From the NCBI RefSeq assembly GCF_030818485.1, contig NZ_JAUTAJ010000004.1:1777001-1841000 (forward strand): 64,000 nt of DNA, read 5' to 3'. This DNA comes from Pseudoroseomonas cervicalis. Its GTDB lineage: Bacteria > Pseudomonadota > Alphaproteobacteria > Acetobacterales > Acetobacteraceae. This document shows, in pieces, positions 31,879 through 39,711 of the stretch (within the stretch, counting starts at the first letter, position 1; the number at the start of each line of letters is the position of its first letter). The position numbers and the translations under genes were made by a program. The notes under the pieces were generated by a model, which did not search any database, had not been told where the DNA came from, and saw nothing but the letters and a program-made list of their open reading frames with translations.

Positions 31879-34115
31879 CAGGCCTTTTCCACGAAACTGT
31901 CCAGAACGCGCTTCCGCCCCGCCTTTTCGAAATCGACGTCGAGCTTGTTGTCTTCCGCGTCCAGCACGCGGCCATAGCCGAATTTCTGGTGGAACACCCG
32001 AGTCCCGACCGGAATCGGCGCGGTTTTCGCGGGGCGTTCCGACACTTCCCACGAGCCGGCCTCGATCACCCGCGGCTTGCGGGCGATCAGCGGGAACTGG
32101 CCGGAGAAGGCGGAGGGCATCGCCGCCATGGGCTGGCGGCGCTGGCCGCCCTCCACCGTCACCTGGTCCGGCGGCAGCTCCTCCAGGAAGCGCGACGGGA
32201 TGGCGCTGGTCCAGTTGGCATAGATGCGCCGGTTGGCGGCGTGGCTGATGGTGCAGTATTTCCGCGCCCGGGTGATGCCGACATAGGCGAGGCGCCGCTC
32301 CTCCTCGAGCCCCTTCTCGCCCCCCTCATCCAGCGCGCGCTGGTGCGGGAACAGGCCTTCCTCCCAGCCGGGCAGGAAGACCATGTCGAATTCCAGCCCC
32401 TTGGCGGCGTGCAGCGTCATCAGGCTGACCTTGCCGTCATCCGACTGCTCGTCATTCTCCATCACCAGCGCGACATGTTCGAGGAAGCCGGCCAGGCTCT
32501 CGAACTCCGCCATGGCGCGCAGCAGCTCCTTCAGGTTGTCGAGCCGGCCCGGCGCCTCGGGCGATTTGTCCTGCTTCCACATCTCGGTGTAGCCGGATTC
32601 GTCGAGCAGCGTCGCCGCCACCACCACATGGCCCTCGCGCGACAGCATCTCGCGCCAGCGGGCGAAGCCCTCCAGCAGCTCGTGCAGCGCCTGGCGCGGC
32701 TTGGGGCGCATGCCGCCGCTGGCCACCATGCCGCCGGCCGCCGCCACCAGCGGCACGCCCTGCTCCCGCGCCGCCTCGTGCAGCTGGCGGATGGCGGTGT
32801 CGCCCAGGCCGCGCTTCGGCGTGTTGACGATGCGCTCGAAGGCGAGGTCGTCGGCCGGCTGGTTGACCACGCGCAGATAGGCCATGGCGTCGCGGATCTC
32901 GGCGCGCTCATAGAATTTCTGGCCGCCAACGACACGGTAGGGGATGCCGAGCGTGATCAGCCGCTCCTCGAAGGCGCGGGTCTGGAAGCCGGCGCGCACC
33001 AGGATGGCGATCTCGGCCAGGCTCTGCCCGTCGCGCCGCGCCGCCTCGATGCGGGAGCCCACCATGCGGGCCTCCTCCTCCGAATCCCAGAGCGAGACCA
33101 CCCGCACCTTCTCGCCGGCTGAATCCTTGCGCCCGGGGCGCAGCGTCTTGCCGAGGCGGCCGGAATTCTTGGCGATCAGCCCGGAGGCGGCGGCGAGGAT
33201 CGGCGCGGTGGAGCGGTAGTTGGATTCCAGCCGGACGATGGTGGCGCCGGGAAAATCCTTCTCGAACCGAAGGATGTTCTCGATCTCGGCGCCGCGCCAG
33301 GAATAGATCGACTGGTCATCGTCGCCGACGCAGCAGATATTTCTTTCAGCTGGGTTCGGGCGCTGCGCCAGCAGCCGCAGCCAGAGATACTGGACCGTGT
33401 TGGTGTCCTGGTACTCGTCGACCAGGATGTAGCGGAAATTGCGGTGGTACTGCGCCAGCACGTCCGGATGGCCGCGCAGCACCTCCACCACATGCAGCAT
33501 CAGGTCGCCGAAATCGGTGGCGTTGAGCTGCTTCAGCCGTTCCTGATAGGCGGCGTAGAGGCTGCGGGCGCGGTTGTTGGCGAAATCCGAATCCTCGGCC
33601 GCGGTGATGCGGGCCGGCGTCAGCCCGCGATCCTTCCAGCGCTGGATGATGCCCATCAGCGCCTGGGGCGGCCAGCGCTTCATGTCGACGCCCGACGCCT
33701 CCATCACCTGCTTCAGCAGGCGCATCTGGTCGTCGGTGTCGAGGATGGAGAAATTGCTGGTCAGGCCCACCAGCTCGGCATGCCGGCGCAGCATGCGGGC
33801 GCAGAGCGCGTGGAAGGTGCCGAGCCACAGCCCCTCCGCCGGATGGCCCAGAATGGCCGAGACGCGCTCGCGCATCTCGCGCGCCGCCTTGTTGGTGAAG
33901 GTGACGGCCAGCACCTGGTTGGGGAAGGCGCGGCGCGTCATCAGGATATGCGCGAAGCGGGTGGTCAGCACCCGCGTCTTGCCGGTGCCGGCGCCGGCCA
34001 GCACCAGCAGCGGGCCGTCCACCGTCTCCACCGCCGCGCGCTGCTCGGGGTTCAGCCGGGCCAGGTAGTCATCGGCCGGGTCGAGGCCGCGCGGCCCGCT
34101 CATCTCATAGGTCAT
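31878..34115 (-). CDS. uvrD: UvrD/PcrA-type DNA helicase
   Basis: This is a superfamily 1A 3'-5' DNA helicase of nucleotide excision and mismatch repair. The 745-residue protein has LNPEQRAAVETVDGPLLVLAGAG ending in Walker A AGTGKTR (residues about 39-45). The further helicase motifs are TFHALCARMLRR, VDEYQDTN, CCVGDDDQSIYSWRGA, LESNYRS, TLHAAKGLEFDMVFLPG and YVGITRAR. A C-terminal Tudor-like module (GTRVFHQKFGYGRVLDAED) resembles the RNAP-binding end of PcrA/UvrD. It overlaps the pentapeptide gene by four bases (ATGA) and prmA by one. Confidence 0.94.
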   Translation of the reverse strand: MTYEMSGPRGLDPADDYLARLNPEQRAAVETVDGPLLVLAGAGTGKTRVLTTRFAHILMTRRAFPNQVLAVTFTNKAAREMRERVSAILGHPAEGLWLGTFHALCARMLRRHAELVGLTSNFSILDTDDQMRLLKQVMEASGVDMKRWPPQALMGIIQRWKDRGLTPARITAAEDSDFANNRARSLYAAYQERLKQLNATDFGDLMLHVVEVLRGHPDVLAQYHRNFRYILVDEYQDTNTVQYLWLRLLAQRPNPAERNICCVGDDDQSIYSWRGAEIENILRFEKDFPGATIVRLESNYRSTAPILAAASGLIAKNSGRLGKTLRPGRKDSAGEKVRVVSLWDSEEEARMVGSRIEAARRDGQSLAEIAILVRAGFQTRAFEERLITLGIPYRVVGGQKFYERAEIRDAMAYLRVVNQPADDLAFERIVNTPKRGLGDTAIRQLHEAAREQGVPLVAAAGGMVASGGMRPKPRQALHELLEGFARWREMLSREGHVVVAATLLDESGYTEMWKQDKSPEAPGRLDNLKELLRAMAEFESLAGFLEHVALVMENDEQSDDGKVSLMTLHAAKGLEFDMVFLPGWEEGLFPHQRALDEGGEKGLEEERRLAYVGITRARKYCTISHAANRRIYANWTSAIPSRFLEELPPDQVTVEGGQRRQPMAAMPSAFSGQFPLIARKPRVIEAGSWEVSERPAKTAPIPVGTRVFHQKFGYGRVLDAEDNKLDVDFEKAGRKRVLDSFVEKA

Positions 34116-34624
34116 TGGCAGGCCCCCACGGAACCGGCGGCGCAGCGCGTCTCCCCATCCACCCAGAGCGCGCCGTCCAGGGTGGCGGTGGACAGATCCG
34201 CGCCGTCCAGCCGGGCGCCGGTCAGCTCGGCCCCGGTCAGGTCGGCGCGGAAGAAACGGGCACCGCGCAGATCGGCCCGCACCAGCCGGGCGCCGCGCAG
34301 CGTGGCACGGGTGAATTCCGCGCCGCGCAGCACCGCGCCAGTGAAATCGGCCTCGCTGGCCTCGGCCGAGGTGAAGCGCGCCCCCGGCGCCTCCACCCCC
34401 GCCAGCCGCGCCCCGGTCAGCCGGCCGCGCGCGAAGCTGGTCTCGCGCAGCACGGCGCCGGACAGATCGGCGCCGGAGAGATCCCGGCCATCCAGCAGGC
34501 AGCGCCGCCAATCCACCGCGGGCGCGGGCGGGTCGGCGCAGCCGGCCAGCGCCGAGGCGGCCGGCCAGAGGACGGGACCCAGGGTCAGGGCAAGGAGAAC
34601 CGGAAGGAGGATTGGCGCGCGCAC
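34112..34624 (-). CDS. Secreted pentapeptide-repeat protein
   Basis: The 170-residue protein has a signal peptide (about 1-28, APILLPVLLALTLGPVLWPAASALAG). About ten pentapeptide repeats of the A(D/R)L-x-x type follow (GADLSGAVLRETSF, RADLRGARFFRADLTGAEL), giving a right-handed quadrilateral beta-helix. Its role is unknown. Some pentapeptide proteins mimic DNA, but export makes that unlikely here. There is no ATG; GTG at 34624 is chosen because it gives a complete signal peptide. It is the first gene of the operon with the helicase and prmA and divergent from the SBF-type transporter. Confidence 0.75.
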   Translation of the reverse strand: MRAPILLPVLLALTLGPVLWPAASALAGCADPPAPAVDWRRCLLDGRDLSGADLSGAVLRETSFARGRLTGARLAGVEAPGARFTSAEASEADFTGAVLRGAEFTRATLRGARLVRADLRGARFFRADLTGAELTGARLDGADLSTATLDGALWVDGETRCAAGSVGACQ

Positions 34625-34690
34625 CCCCTGGATATAGAACGAGGAGCGAACGCGGCCAACCGCTGGCCGCCGGGAGAGGGGGATTCGTCC

Positions 34691-35623
34691 ATCCTGAGCC
34701 TGCCGATCCGCCTGCTGGAGGCCAGCGCGCGCCAGGGCGGCCTGCTGCTGGCGCTGGGCATTTTCGCCGGGCTGTTCATCCCGCCCCTGGCCGCCGCCCT
34801 GCGCGACGTGGTCACGCCCACGGTCGCCCTGCTGATGACGCTGGTGCTGCTGCGGGTCGACCCCGCCCAGGTGCTCTCCTATCTGCGGCGCCCGGCGCTG
34901 GTCGCCGCCCTGCTGGCCTGGCTGCTGCTGGCCTGCCCGCTGCTGGTCTGGGCGGTGGTCGCCGCCACCGGGCTGGACGGGCCGCTCGGCGCCGCCCTGG
35001 TCATCATGGCCACCGGCTGCGCCGCCACCTCCTCCCCTGCCTTCGCCCGGCTGGTCGGGCTGGATGGGGAGATCGCGCTGGTCGCCTCCCTCCTCTCCAC
35101 CCTGCTGGTGCCCTTCACCGCGCCGCCGCTGGCGCTCGGCCTGCTCGGCATCGACCTGTCGCTCTCGGTCACCGCGCTGATGGCGCGGCTGGCGCTGGTG
35201 GTGGGGCTGCCGCTGCTGCTCTCCCTCGTCATCCGCCGGCTCGCCGGGCCGGCGCGGCTGCAGCGCTGGGGCCGCGCCGTGGACGGGGCGGTGGTGCTGC
35301 TGGTGGTGCTCTACGGATTCGGGGTGATGGACGGGGTGCTGGCGCGGCTGCTGGCCGAGCCGAGCTTCGTGCTCGGCGGCATCGCCCTGGCCTTCGCCGG
35401 CAGCTTCGCGCTGAACGCGCTGACGGCGCTGGCGCTGTGGCCGGCGGGCAAGCGCGTGGCGCTCTCGGCCGGGCTGCTTTCGGGCAACCGGAACATGGCG
35501 CTCTATCTGGCGGTGCTGCCGGCCAGCACGGATGCGCGAATCCTGCTGTTCTTCGCGCTGTGCCAGTTTCCGCTGTTCCTCAGCCCGTTTCTGCTGAAGA
35601 GTTTTTATCAGAAGATAAATTAA
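34691..35623 (+). CDS. SBF-type (bile acid:Na+ symporter fold) membrane transporter
   Basis: This is a hydrophobic protein of about 310 residues with nine to ten membrane segments. The features RQGGLLLALGIFAGLFIPPLAAALR, a conserved VIMATGCAATSSPAFARLVGLDGE crossover-like segment, and AGLLSGNRNMALYLAVLPAS resemble the bile-acid/arsenite transporter superfamily. The substrate is unknown. No ATG, GTG or TTG start fits. A GGGAGAGGGGG ribosome-like site at 34672-34682 precedes in-frame ATC (34691) and CTG (34694), so the start is rare or misread. The first internal ATG would delete two membrane segments. It is convergent with metF. Confidence 0.65.
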   Translation: MLSLPIRLLEASARQGGLLLALGIFAGLFIPPLAAALRDVVTPTVALLMTLVLLRVDPAQVLSYLRRPALVAALLAWLLLACPLLVWAVVAATGLDGPLGAALVIMATGCAATSSPAFARLVGLDGEIALVASLLSTLLVPFTAPPLALGLLGIDLSLSVTALMARLALVVGLPLLLSLVIRRLAGPARLQRWGRAVDGAVVLLVVLYGFGVMDGVLARLLAEPSFVLGGIALAFAGSFALNALTALALWPAGKRVALSAGLLSGNRNMALYLAVLPASTDARILLFFALCQFPLFLSPFLLKSFYQKIN

Positions 35624-35624
35624 G

Positions 35625-35736
35625 GGTTCTTTTTTGAAAAAAAGAACCAAAAAACTTTTTTCAGTTGGCGTCCCGCCTAGGGCCTGAGGCGGGACGCCAA
35701 ACTGAAAGAAAACTTCTTTTTCTTCAGAAAAAGAAG
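35625..35736. repeat. three consecutive palindromes, convergent terminator region
   Basis: Between the stops of the transporter and metF lie three hairpins. The first is an AT-rich stem at 35625-35635 with 35638-35648. The second is a GC-rich 17-bp stem at 35662-35678 with 35687-35704 (one bulged A), extended by flanking T/A tracts. The third is a perfect 11-bp stem at 35713-35723 with 35726-35736. Poly-T and poly-A tracts flank them. This suits a bidirectional intrinsic terminator, but three in a row is unusual and may be a repeat family. Confidence 0.8.
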
Positions 35737-35739
35737 ATT

Positions 35740-36705
35740 TTATGCTTTCGGCCGCGCGCCCAGGATATGCGCGATGGCGTAGCTCAGATCGGCCCGGTTC
35801 AGCGTGTAGAAATGGAACTCGTCCACGCCATTGGCCTGCAGCAGCCGCACCTGCTCGGCGGCGAGGGCGGCGGCGACCATGCGGCGGGTGTCGGCATCCT
35901 CCTCCAGCCCCTCGAACAGCTTGCCCATCCAGGCGGGGACCGAGGCGCCGCACATGGCGGAGAATTTCTTCACCTGGGTGAAATTCGACACCGGCAGGAT
36001 GCCGGGCACGATCGGCACGGTGATGCCGGCGGCCAGGCAGCGGTCGAGGAATCGCAGATACAGCTCGGTGTCGAAGAAATACTGTGTGATGGCCCGGGTC
36101 GCCCCGGCATCGATCTTGCGCTTCAGATTGTCGAGGTCCTGCTCGGCCGAGACGGCGGTCGGGTGCGTCTCCGGATAGGCCGCGACCGAGATCTCGAAAT
36201 CACCGATGCGCTTCAGCCCGGCCACCAGGTCGGCGGCATAGGCATAGCCCTCTGGATGCGGGGTGTAGCCCGCCTCGCCCGCCGGCGCGTCGCCGCGCAG
36301 CGCCACGATATGGCGCACCCCGGCCTCCCAGTAGCGGCGCGCCACCTCATCCACCTCAGCGCGGCTGGCGCCGACGCAGGTCAGGTGGGCCGCCGGCGTC
36401 AGGCTGGTCTCGGCCACCAGCCGCGCCACCGTGGCGTGGGTGCGCTCCTGCGTCGTGCCGCCGGCGCCATAGGTGACGGAGACGAAGCGCGGCGCCAGCG
36501 GCTCCAGCCGCCGGATGCAGGACCAGAGCTGCTGCTCCAGCGCCTCGGTCCGCGGCGGGAAGAACTCGAAGGACAGGGCCGGGGCGGGCTGTTCGCTCGG
36601 CACCGGCAACCCGGCCACGCGCGGGCCCGTCAGCCAGCGATGCAGCGTGCCCAGGCTGTCCGAAGCCCGGGCGGTCGAGGCGGCGTGGTCGGCGAGGTGG
36701 TTCAT
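35740..36705 (-). CDS. metF: 5,10-methylenetetrahydrofolate reductase
   Basis: MetF reduces methylene-THF to methyl-THF with FAD and NADH, supplying methyl groups for methionine synthesis. The 321-residue TIM-barrel protein has the signatures LSFEFFPPRTEALEQQLW with the catalytic Glu, FVSVTYGAGGTTQERTHATV, HLTCVGASRAEVDEVARRYW, IVALRGDAP and RAITQYFFDTELYLRFLDRC. It ends FHFYTLNRADLSYAIAHILGA. The first 35 residues are a slightly long leader. It is divergent from mlaA across a 168-base intergenic region containing a palindrome. Confidence 0.95.
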   Translation of the reverse strand: MNHLADHAASTARASDSLGTLHRWLTGPRVAGLPVPSEQPAPALSFEFFPPRTEALEQQLWSCIRRLEPLAPRFVSVTYGAGGTTQERTHATVARLVAETSLTPAAHLTCVGASRAEVDEVARRYWEAGVRHIVALRGDAPAGEAGYTPHPEGYAYAADLVAGLKRIGDFEISVAAYPETHPTAVSAEQDLDNLKRKIDAGATRAITQYFFDTELYLRFLDRCLAAGITVPIVPGILPVSNFTQVKKFSAMCGASVPAWMGKLFEGLEEDADTRRMVAAALAAEQVRLLQANGVDEFHFYTLNRADLSYAIAHILGARPKA

Positions 36706-36803
36706 GCGCTACCCTTACTGCACGGCGTTGCAGAAATGAACGGGGCTGCGCATCTGCCCTGCGCACGCAGCGTTGTTCTGCCCAGCTTGACCTTTGGCTG
36801 TTC

Positions 36804-36827
36804 CATACATTCATCCCAGCATGTATG
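36804..36827. promoter_or_regulatory. CATACAT-N10-ATGTATG palindrome between metF and mlaA
   Basis: Perfect 7-base inverted arms (36804-36810, 36821-36827) lie between divergent metF and mlaA. A TTGACC hexamer sits just upstream at 36787-36792. The spacing is compatible with a dimeric repressor or LysR-type site. The cognate regulator is unknown. Confidence 0.4.
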
Positions 36828-36873
36828 TAAGCCGCTCCGCCTGCCCCCGTCCCCCAACAGGACCTCCGCATCC

Positions 36874-37668
36874 ATGCGCTCCCTCCGCCGTCCGCTTTTC
36901 GTGCTGCTCGGCCTGCTTGCCCTGTCCGGTTGCGCCACCCGTCCGCCGGCGAGCGAGCCGGAAGCGCTGGCGGAGTACGAGCAGAACAACGACCCGATCG
37001 AGCCCTTCAACCGCACCATGTATGCGGTGCATAACGGCATCGACACGGTGCTGCTGCGCCCGGCGGCGCAGGTCTACCGCTTCGTCATCCCGCAGCCGGT
37101 GCGTGGCGGCATCCGCAACGTGCTGGCCAATCTGCGCAGCCCAGTCATCCTGATCAATGACGGGCTGCAGGGCGAGACGCAGCGCTTCGGCACCACGCTG
37201 GGCCGTTTCCTGCTGAACACCACGCTGGGCCTGGGCGGCATCTTCGACGTCGCCAAGAATTTCGGCCTGCCCGCGCATAGCGAGGATTTCGGCCAGACCC
37301 TGGCGGTCTGGGGCGTGGGCGAAGGCCCCTACCTGTTCATCCCGGTGCTGGGGCCGAGCAACCCGCGCGATCTTACCGGGTTTGGTGTGGACATGGCCGC
37401 GAACCCGCTCACCTGGGTGCTGGCCAATGGTGACAACACGCTGGAGAACCTGGGTTATGTCCAGCTGGGGCTGACCGTGCTCGACACCCGCGAGGGGCTG
37501 CTGGACGCGATCGACAACGTCAACGCGACCAGCCTCGATCCCTACGCCACGCTGCGCAGCGCCTATCGCCAGCGCCGGCAGAACGAGATCCGCAATGGCG
37601 GCGACCGGCCGGCCCCCGCCAATGCCACGGGCACCGGCTTCGGCGTCGGCGCGGGGCTGAGCGACTGA
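36874..37668 (+). CDS. mlaA: MlaA (VacJ) outer-membrane lipoprotein
   Basis: MlaA removes mislocalised phospholipids from the outer leaflet of the outer membrane as part of the Mla pathway. The 264-residue protein has a signal peptide with lipobox LSGC (Cys20). The MlaA core is NDPIEPFNRTMYAVHNGIDT, then FLLNTTLGLGGIFDVAKNFGLPAHSEDFGQTLAVWGVGEGPYLFIPVLGPSNPRD, which carries the conserved L-P-x-x-x-E-D-F-G-Q-T motif. The ATG at 36874 gives the complete lipoprotein signal. mlaC follows 73 bases downstream; no MlaFED permease genes are in the window. Confidence 0.93.
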   Translation: MRSLRRPLFVLLGLLALSGCATRPPASEPEALAEYEQNNDPIEPFNRTMYAVHNGIDTVLLRPAAQVYRFVIPQPVRGGIRNVLANLRSPVILINDGLQGETQRFGTTLGRFLLNTTLGLGGIFDVAKNFGLPAHSEDFGQTLAVWGVGEGPYLFIPVLGPSNPRDLTGFGVDMAANPLTWVLANGDNTLENLGYVQLGLTVLDTREGLLDAIDNVNATSLDPYATLRSAYRQRRQNEIRNGGDRPAPANATGTGFGVGAGLSD

Positions 37669-37741
37669 TCCCCAGGCTGGCCTCGCCCGCCCCCCGCAGC
37701 CAGCCCCGCGGCCCCCTGGGCCGCGCTCCGGCCGCAACGAG

Positions 37742-38387
37742 ATGAGATTGGACAGGATGTACCGCCGTTCCCTGCTGGCCTCCGCGCTGGCCACCCCCTT
37801 CGCCCTCGCCCTTGCCGCCCCCGCCCGGGCGGAGATGGACATCAACCGCGCCGCCAGCTTCATCGAGAGCACCGGCCAGGAGCTGGTCGGCGTGATCAAC
37901 GCCGCCAACCAGCCGGTGGCGCAGCGCCGCCAGCGCGTCGCCGCCGTGCTGCGTCAGGCGGTGGATGTGGAAGGCGTCGGCCGCTTCATCCTGGGCCGCT
38001 GGGTGGCGCACCGCCACCCCGGCCGAGCAGCAGGAATACATGCGGCTCTTCGAGGAGACGCTGATCCGCAACCTCTCCGCCCGCTTCGGCGAGTATCAGG
38101 GCGTGCGCTTCAGCCTGGGCCGCAGCCAGCAGCGCACCGAGGATGACGCGCTGGTCAACACCATCATCGAGCGCCCGAACAGCGCCGCCTTCAGCCTGGA
38201 CTGGCGGGTGGGCGAGGTGAATGGCCAGCCCAAGGTGGTGGATGTGATCGCCGAGGGCACCTCGCTGCGGCTGACCCAGCGCAGCGAGTATTCGGCCGTG
38301 ATCAGCCGCAATGGCGGCCGCGTCGGCGCGCTGCTGGATGCGATGCGCGGCCAGATCGCCGCGCTGGCGGCCCGCGAGGGGCGCTGA
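37742..38387 (+). pseudogene. mlaC: MlaC (Ttg2D) phospholipid carrier gene, frameshifted as read
   Basis: MlaC is the periplasmic lipid shuttle between MlaA and the inner-membrane Mla ABC complex. The first frame encodes a signal peptide (SLLASALATPFALALAAPARA) and NRAASFIESTGQELVGVINA up to VGRFILGR. The second resumes with WRTATPAEQQEYMRLFEE, SLGRSQQRTEDDALVNTII and VVDVIAEGTSLRLTQRSEY and ends at 38387. Removing one G at 38001-38003 (CTGGGTGG) joins them into a normal 214-residue protein. The start may also be the ATG at 37757. Without correction the product would lack more than half of the domain. Sequencing error is likely. Confidence 0.85.
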
Positions 38388-38422
38388 TTTCACGCCCCGC
38401 CGCAGGGCCGGGACAGGGACAG

Positions 38423-38456
38423 GAAAGGGCCGGGGCGGCGACGCCCCGGCCCTTTC
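38423..38456. terminator. bidirectional terminator after mlaC
   Basis: A perfect 15-bp stem (38423-38437 with 38442-38456) closes on a GCGA tetraloop. It ends in CTTTC on the + side and has an AAAG start that serves the minus strand. It lies 36 bases from both the mlaC stop and the convergent methyltransferase stop. Confidence 0.88.
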
Positions 38457-38492
38457 GCGTCTCCGGCGGCCCGGTTCGCCGGCCGATCCGGC

Positions 38493-39458
38493 CTAGCGCC
38501 GCTCCAGCCGCAGATAGAGGCGATGCCCGTCGAGGCTGGGGAAGACCCGCGCCGCGGCCAGCTCCGATGCCGGCGGCACCGCCGCCAGCCGCTCCATCTC
38601 CTCCGGCATGCGCCAGCAGGGACGCCAGCCGAGATAGGCCTCGAGCCAGGCGGCCTCGGCCGGCGGCGCGGCGGCGCTGCCCAGCAGCAGCGAGCCGCCG
38701 GGCTTCAGCGCGGCGAAGGCCGCGTCCACCAGCTGGACGGCGTTGCGCTCGCAGCCCGGCAGCTCGGCCAGGGTGATCAGGTCGAAGCAGCCGCGCAGAT
38801 AGGGGCGCCGGATGAAATAGGGCAGGCCGCAGCGCAGAGCACGCAGCGGCAGGCCGGGCGGCGCCTCGCGCCGGGCGCGCGTCAGCGCATCGCCATCGCT
38901 GTCCTGCATCACCCAGCGGGTGATGGCGCGGCCCTGCGTCACCAGCTCCGCCTCCCGCAGATGCCCGGCGCCCAGGGTCAGGATCTCGGCCTGCGGCCGG
39001 CGCTCCGCCACAGCGTCGACGATGCGGGCCAGGAAGCGGGTCTGCGCCCGCAGCGCGGCGGGGTAGCCGAGCTGGCGCAGCGCCGCCGCCAGGTCGCGCC
39101 CGGCGCGGGAGAGCTGGGCCAGCACCGGCTGCACCGAGGCATGTTCCAGCAGCAGGTCCAGCGTCGCCGGGCCCGGGCCGGGGCCGGGCCGCGCCAGCCC
39201 CTCCCGCACCAGCGGCTCCTCCAGCATCAGCCTTTGCAGCGGATGGGCGCGCAGCGTGGCCAGGGCCTGCTGCCAGCCCGCCGCGTCATGCGCCGCGCGC
39301 AGCTCGTCGCACAGCGCCACCAGGCGGGCCAGGGCCTGCGGCGCCCAGCCCGGTTCCCAGGCCAGCTCCACCAGCGCGTCGAGAGCCCGGTTCAGTGCTC
39401 CGACATCGGACAAGCTCAGGTCCGGAAGGGTCGGGCAGAAATTCGTCGCATCGGGCAT
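38493..39458 (-). CDS. SAM-dependent methyltransferase-like protein
   Basis: The 321-residue protein has an N-terminal helical half (about 1-120) and a C-terminal class I methyltransferase-like domain. Visible are motif I AEILTLGAGHLREAELVTQ, an acidic turn VMQDSDGDALTRAR, FDLITLAELPGCERNAVQLV, and AAFAALKPGGSLLLGSAA in motif-VI position. The canonical GxGxG is degenerate (LGAGH), so activity is uncertain. Start 39458 is chosen from the CAGGAGAG ribosome site immediately upstream. Substrate unknown. It is convergent with mlaC and divergent from the ABC transporter operon. Confidence 0.65.
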   Translation of the reverse strand: MPDATNFCPTLPDLSLSDVGALNRALDALVELAWEPGWAPQALARLVALCDELRAAHDAAGWQQALATLRAHPLQRLMLEEPLVREGLARPGPGPGPATLDLLLEHASVQPVLAQLSRAGRDLAAALRQLGYPAALRAQTRFLARIVDAVAERRPQAEILTLGAGHLREAELVTQGRAITRWVMQDSDGDALTRARREAPPGLPLRALRCGLPYFIRRPYLRGCFDLITLAELPGCERNAVQLVDAAFAALKPGGSLLLGSAAAPPAEAAWLEAYLGWRPCWRMPEEMERLAAVPPASELAAARVFPSLDGHRLYLRLERR

Positions 39459-39711
39459 TCGCGCTCTCCTGGAGCGAATTGCAGCGCGGGGGAAGGGGTC
39501 CCGCATCATCAGAATAGGGGATGGATTGCCAGGAACTGGAACTGGTACCACCCCTTGCTTGCTTCGGCGATGGGCAGCACGGCCATTTCCTGCACCGGTC
39601 GCAGGCAGGGCCGGTTCCATTCCGCCCCCGCAAGGCCCAGGCCGCCGCCCGGCCCCGGCTGGTGCGCCATTTGCATGGCCTCTCCCGCACCACTGGAACG
39701 GGGCGGGTCGA

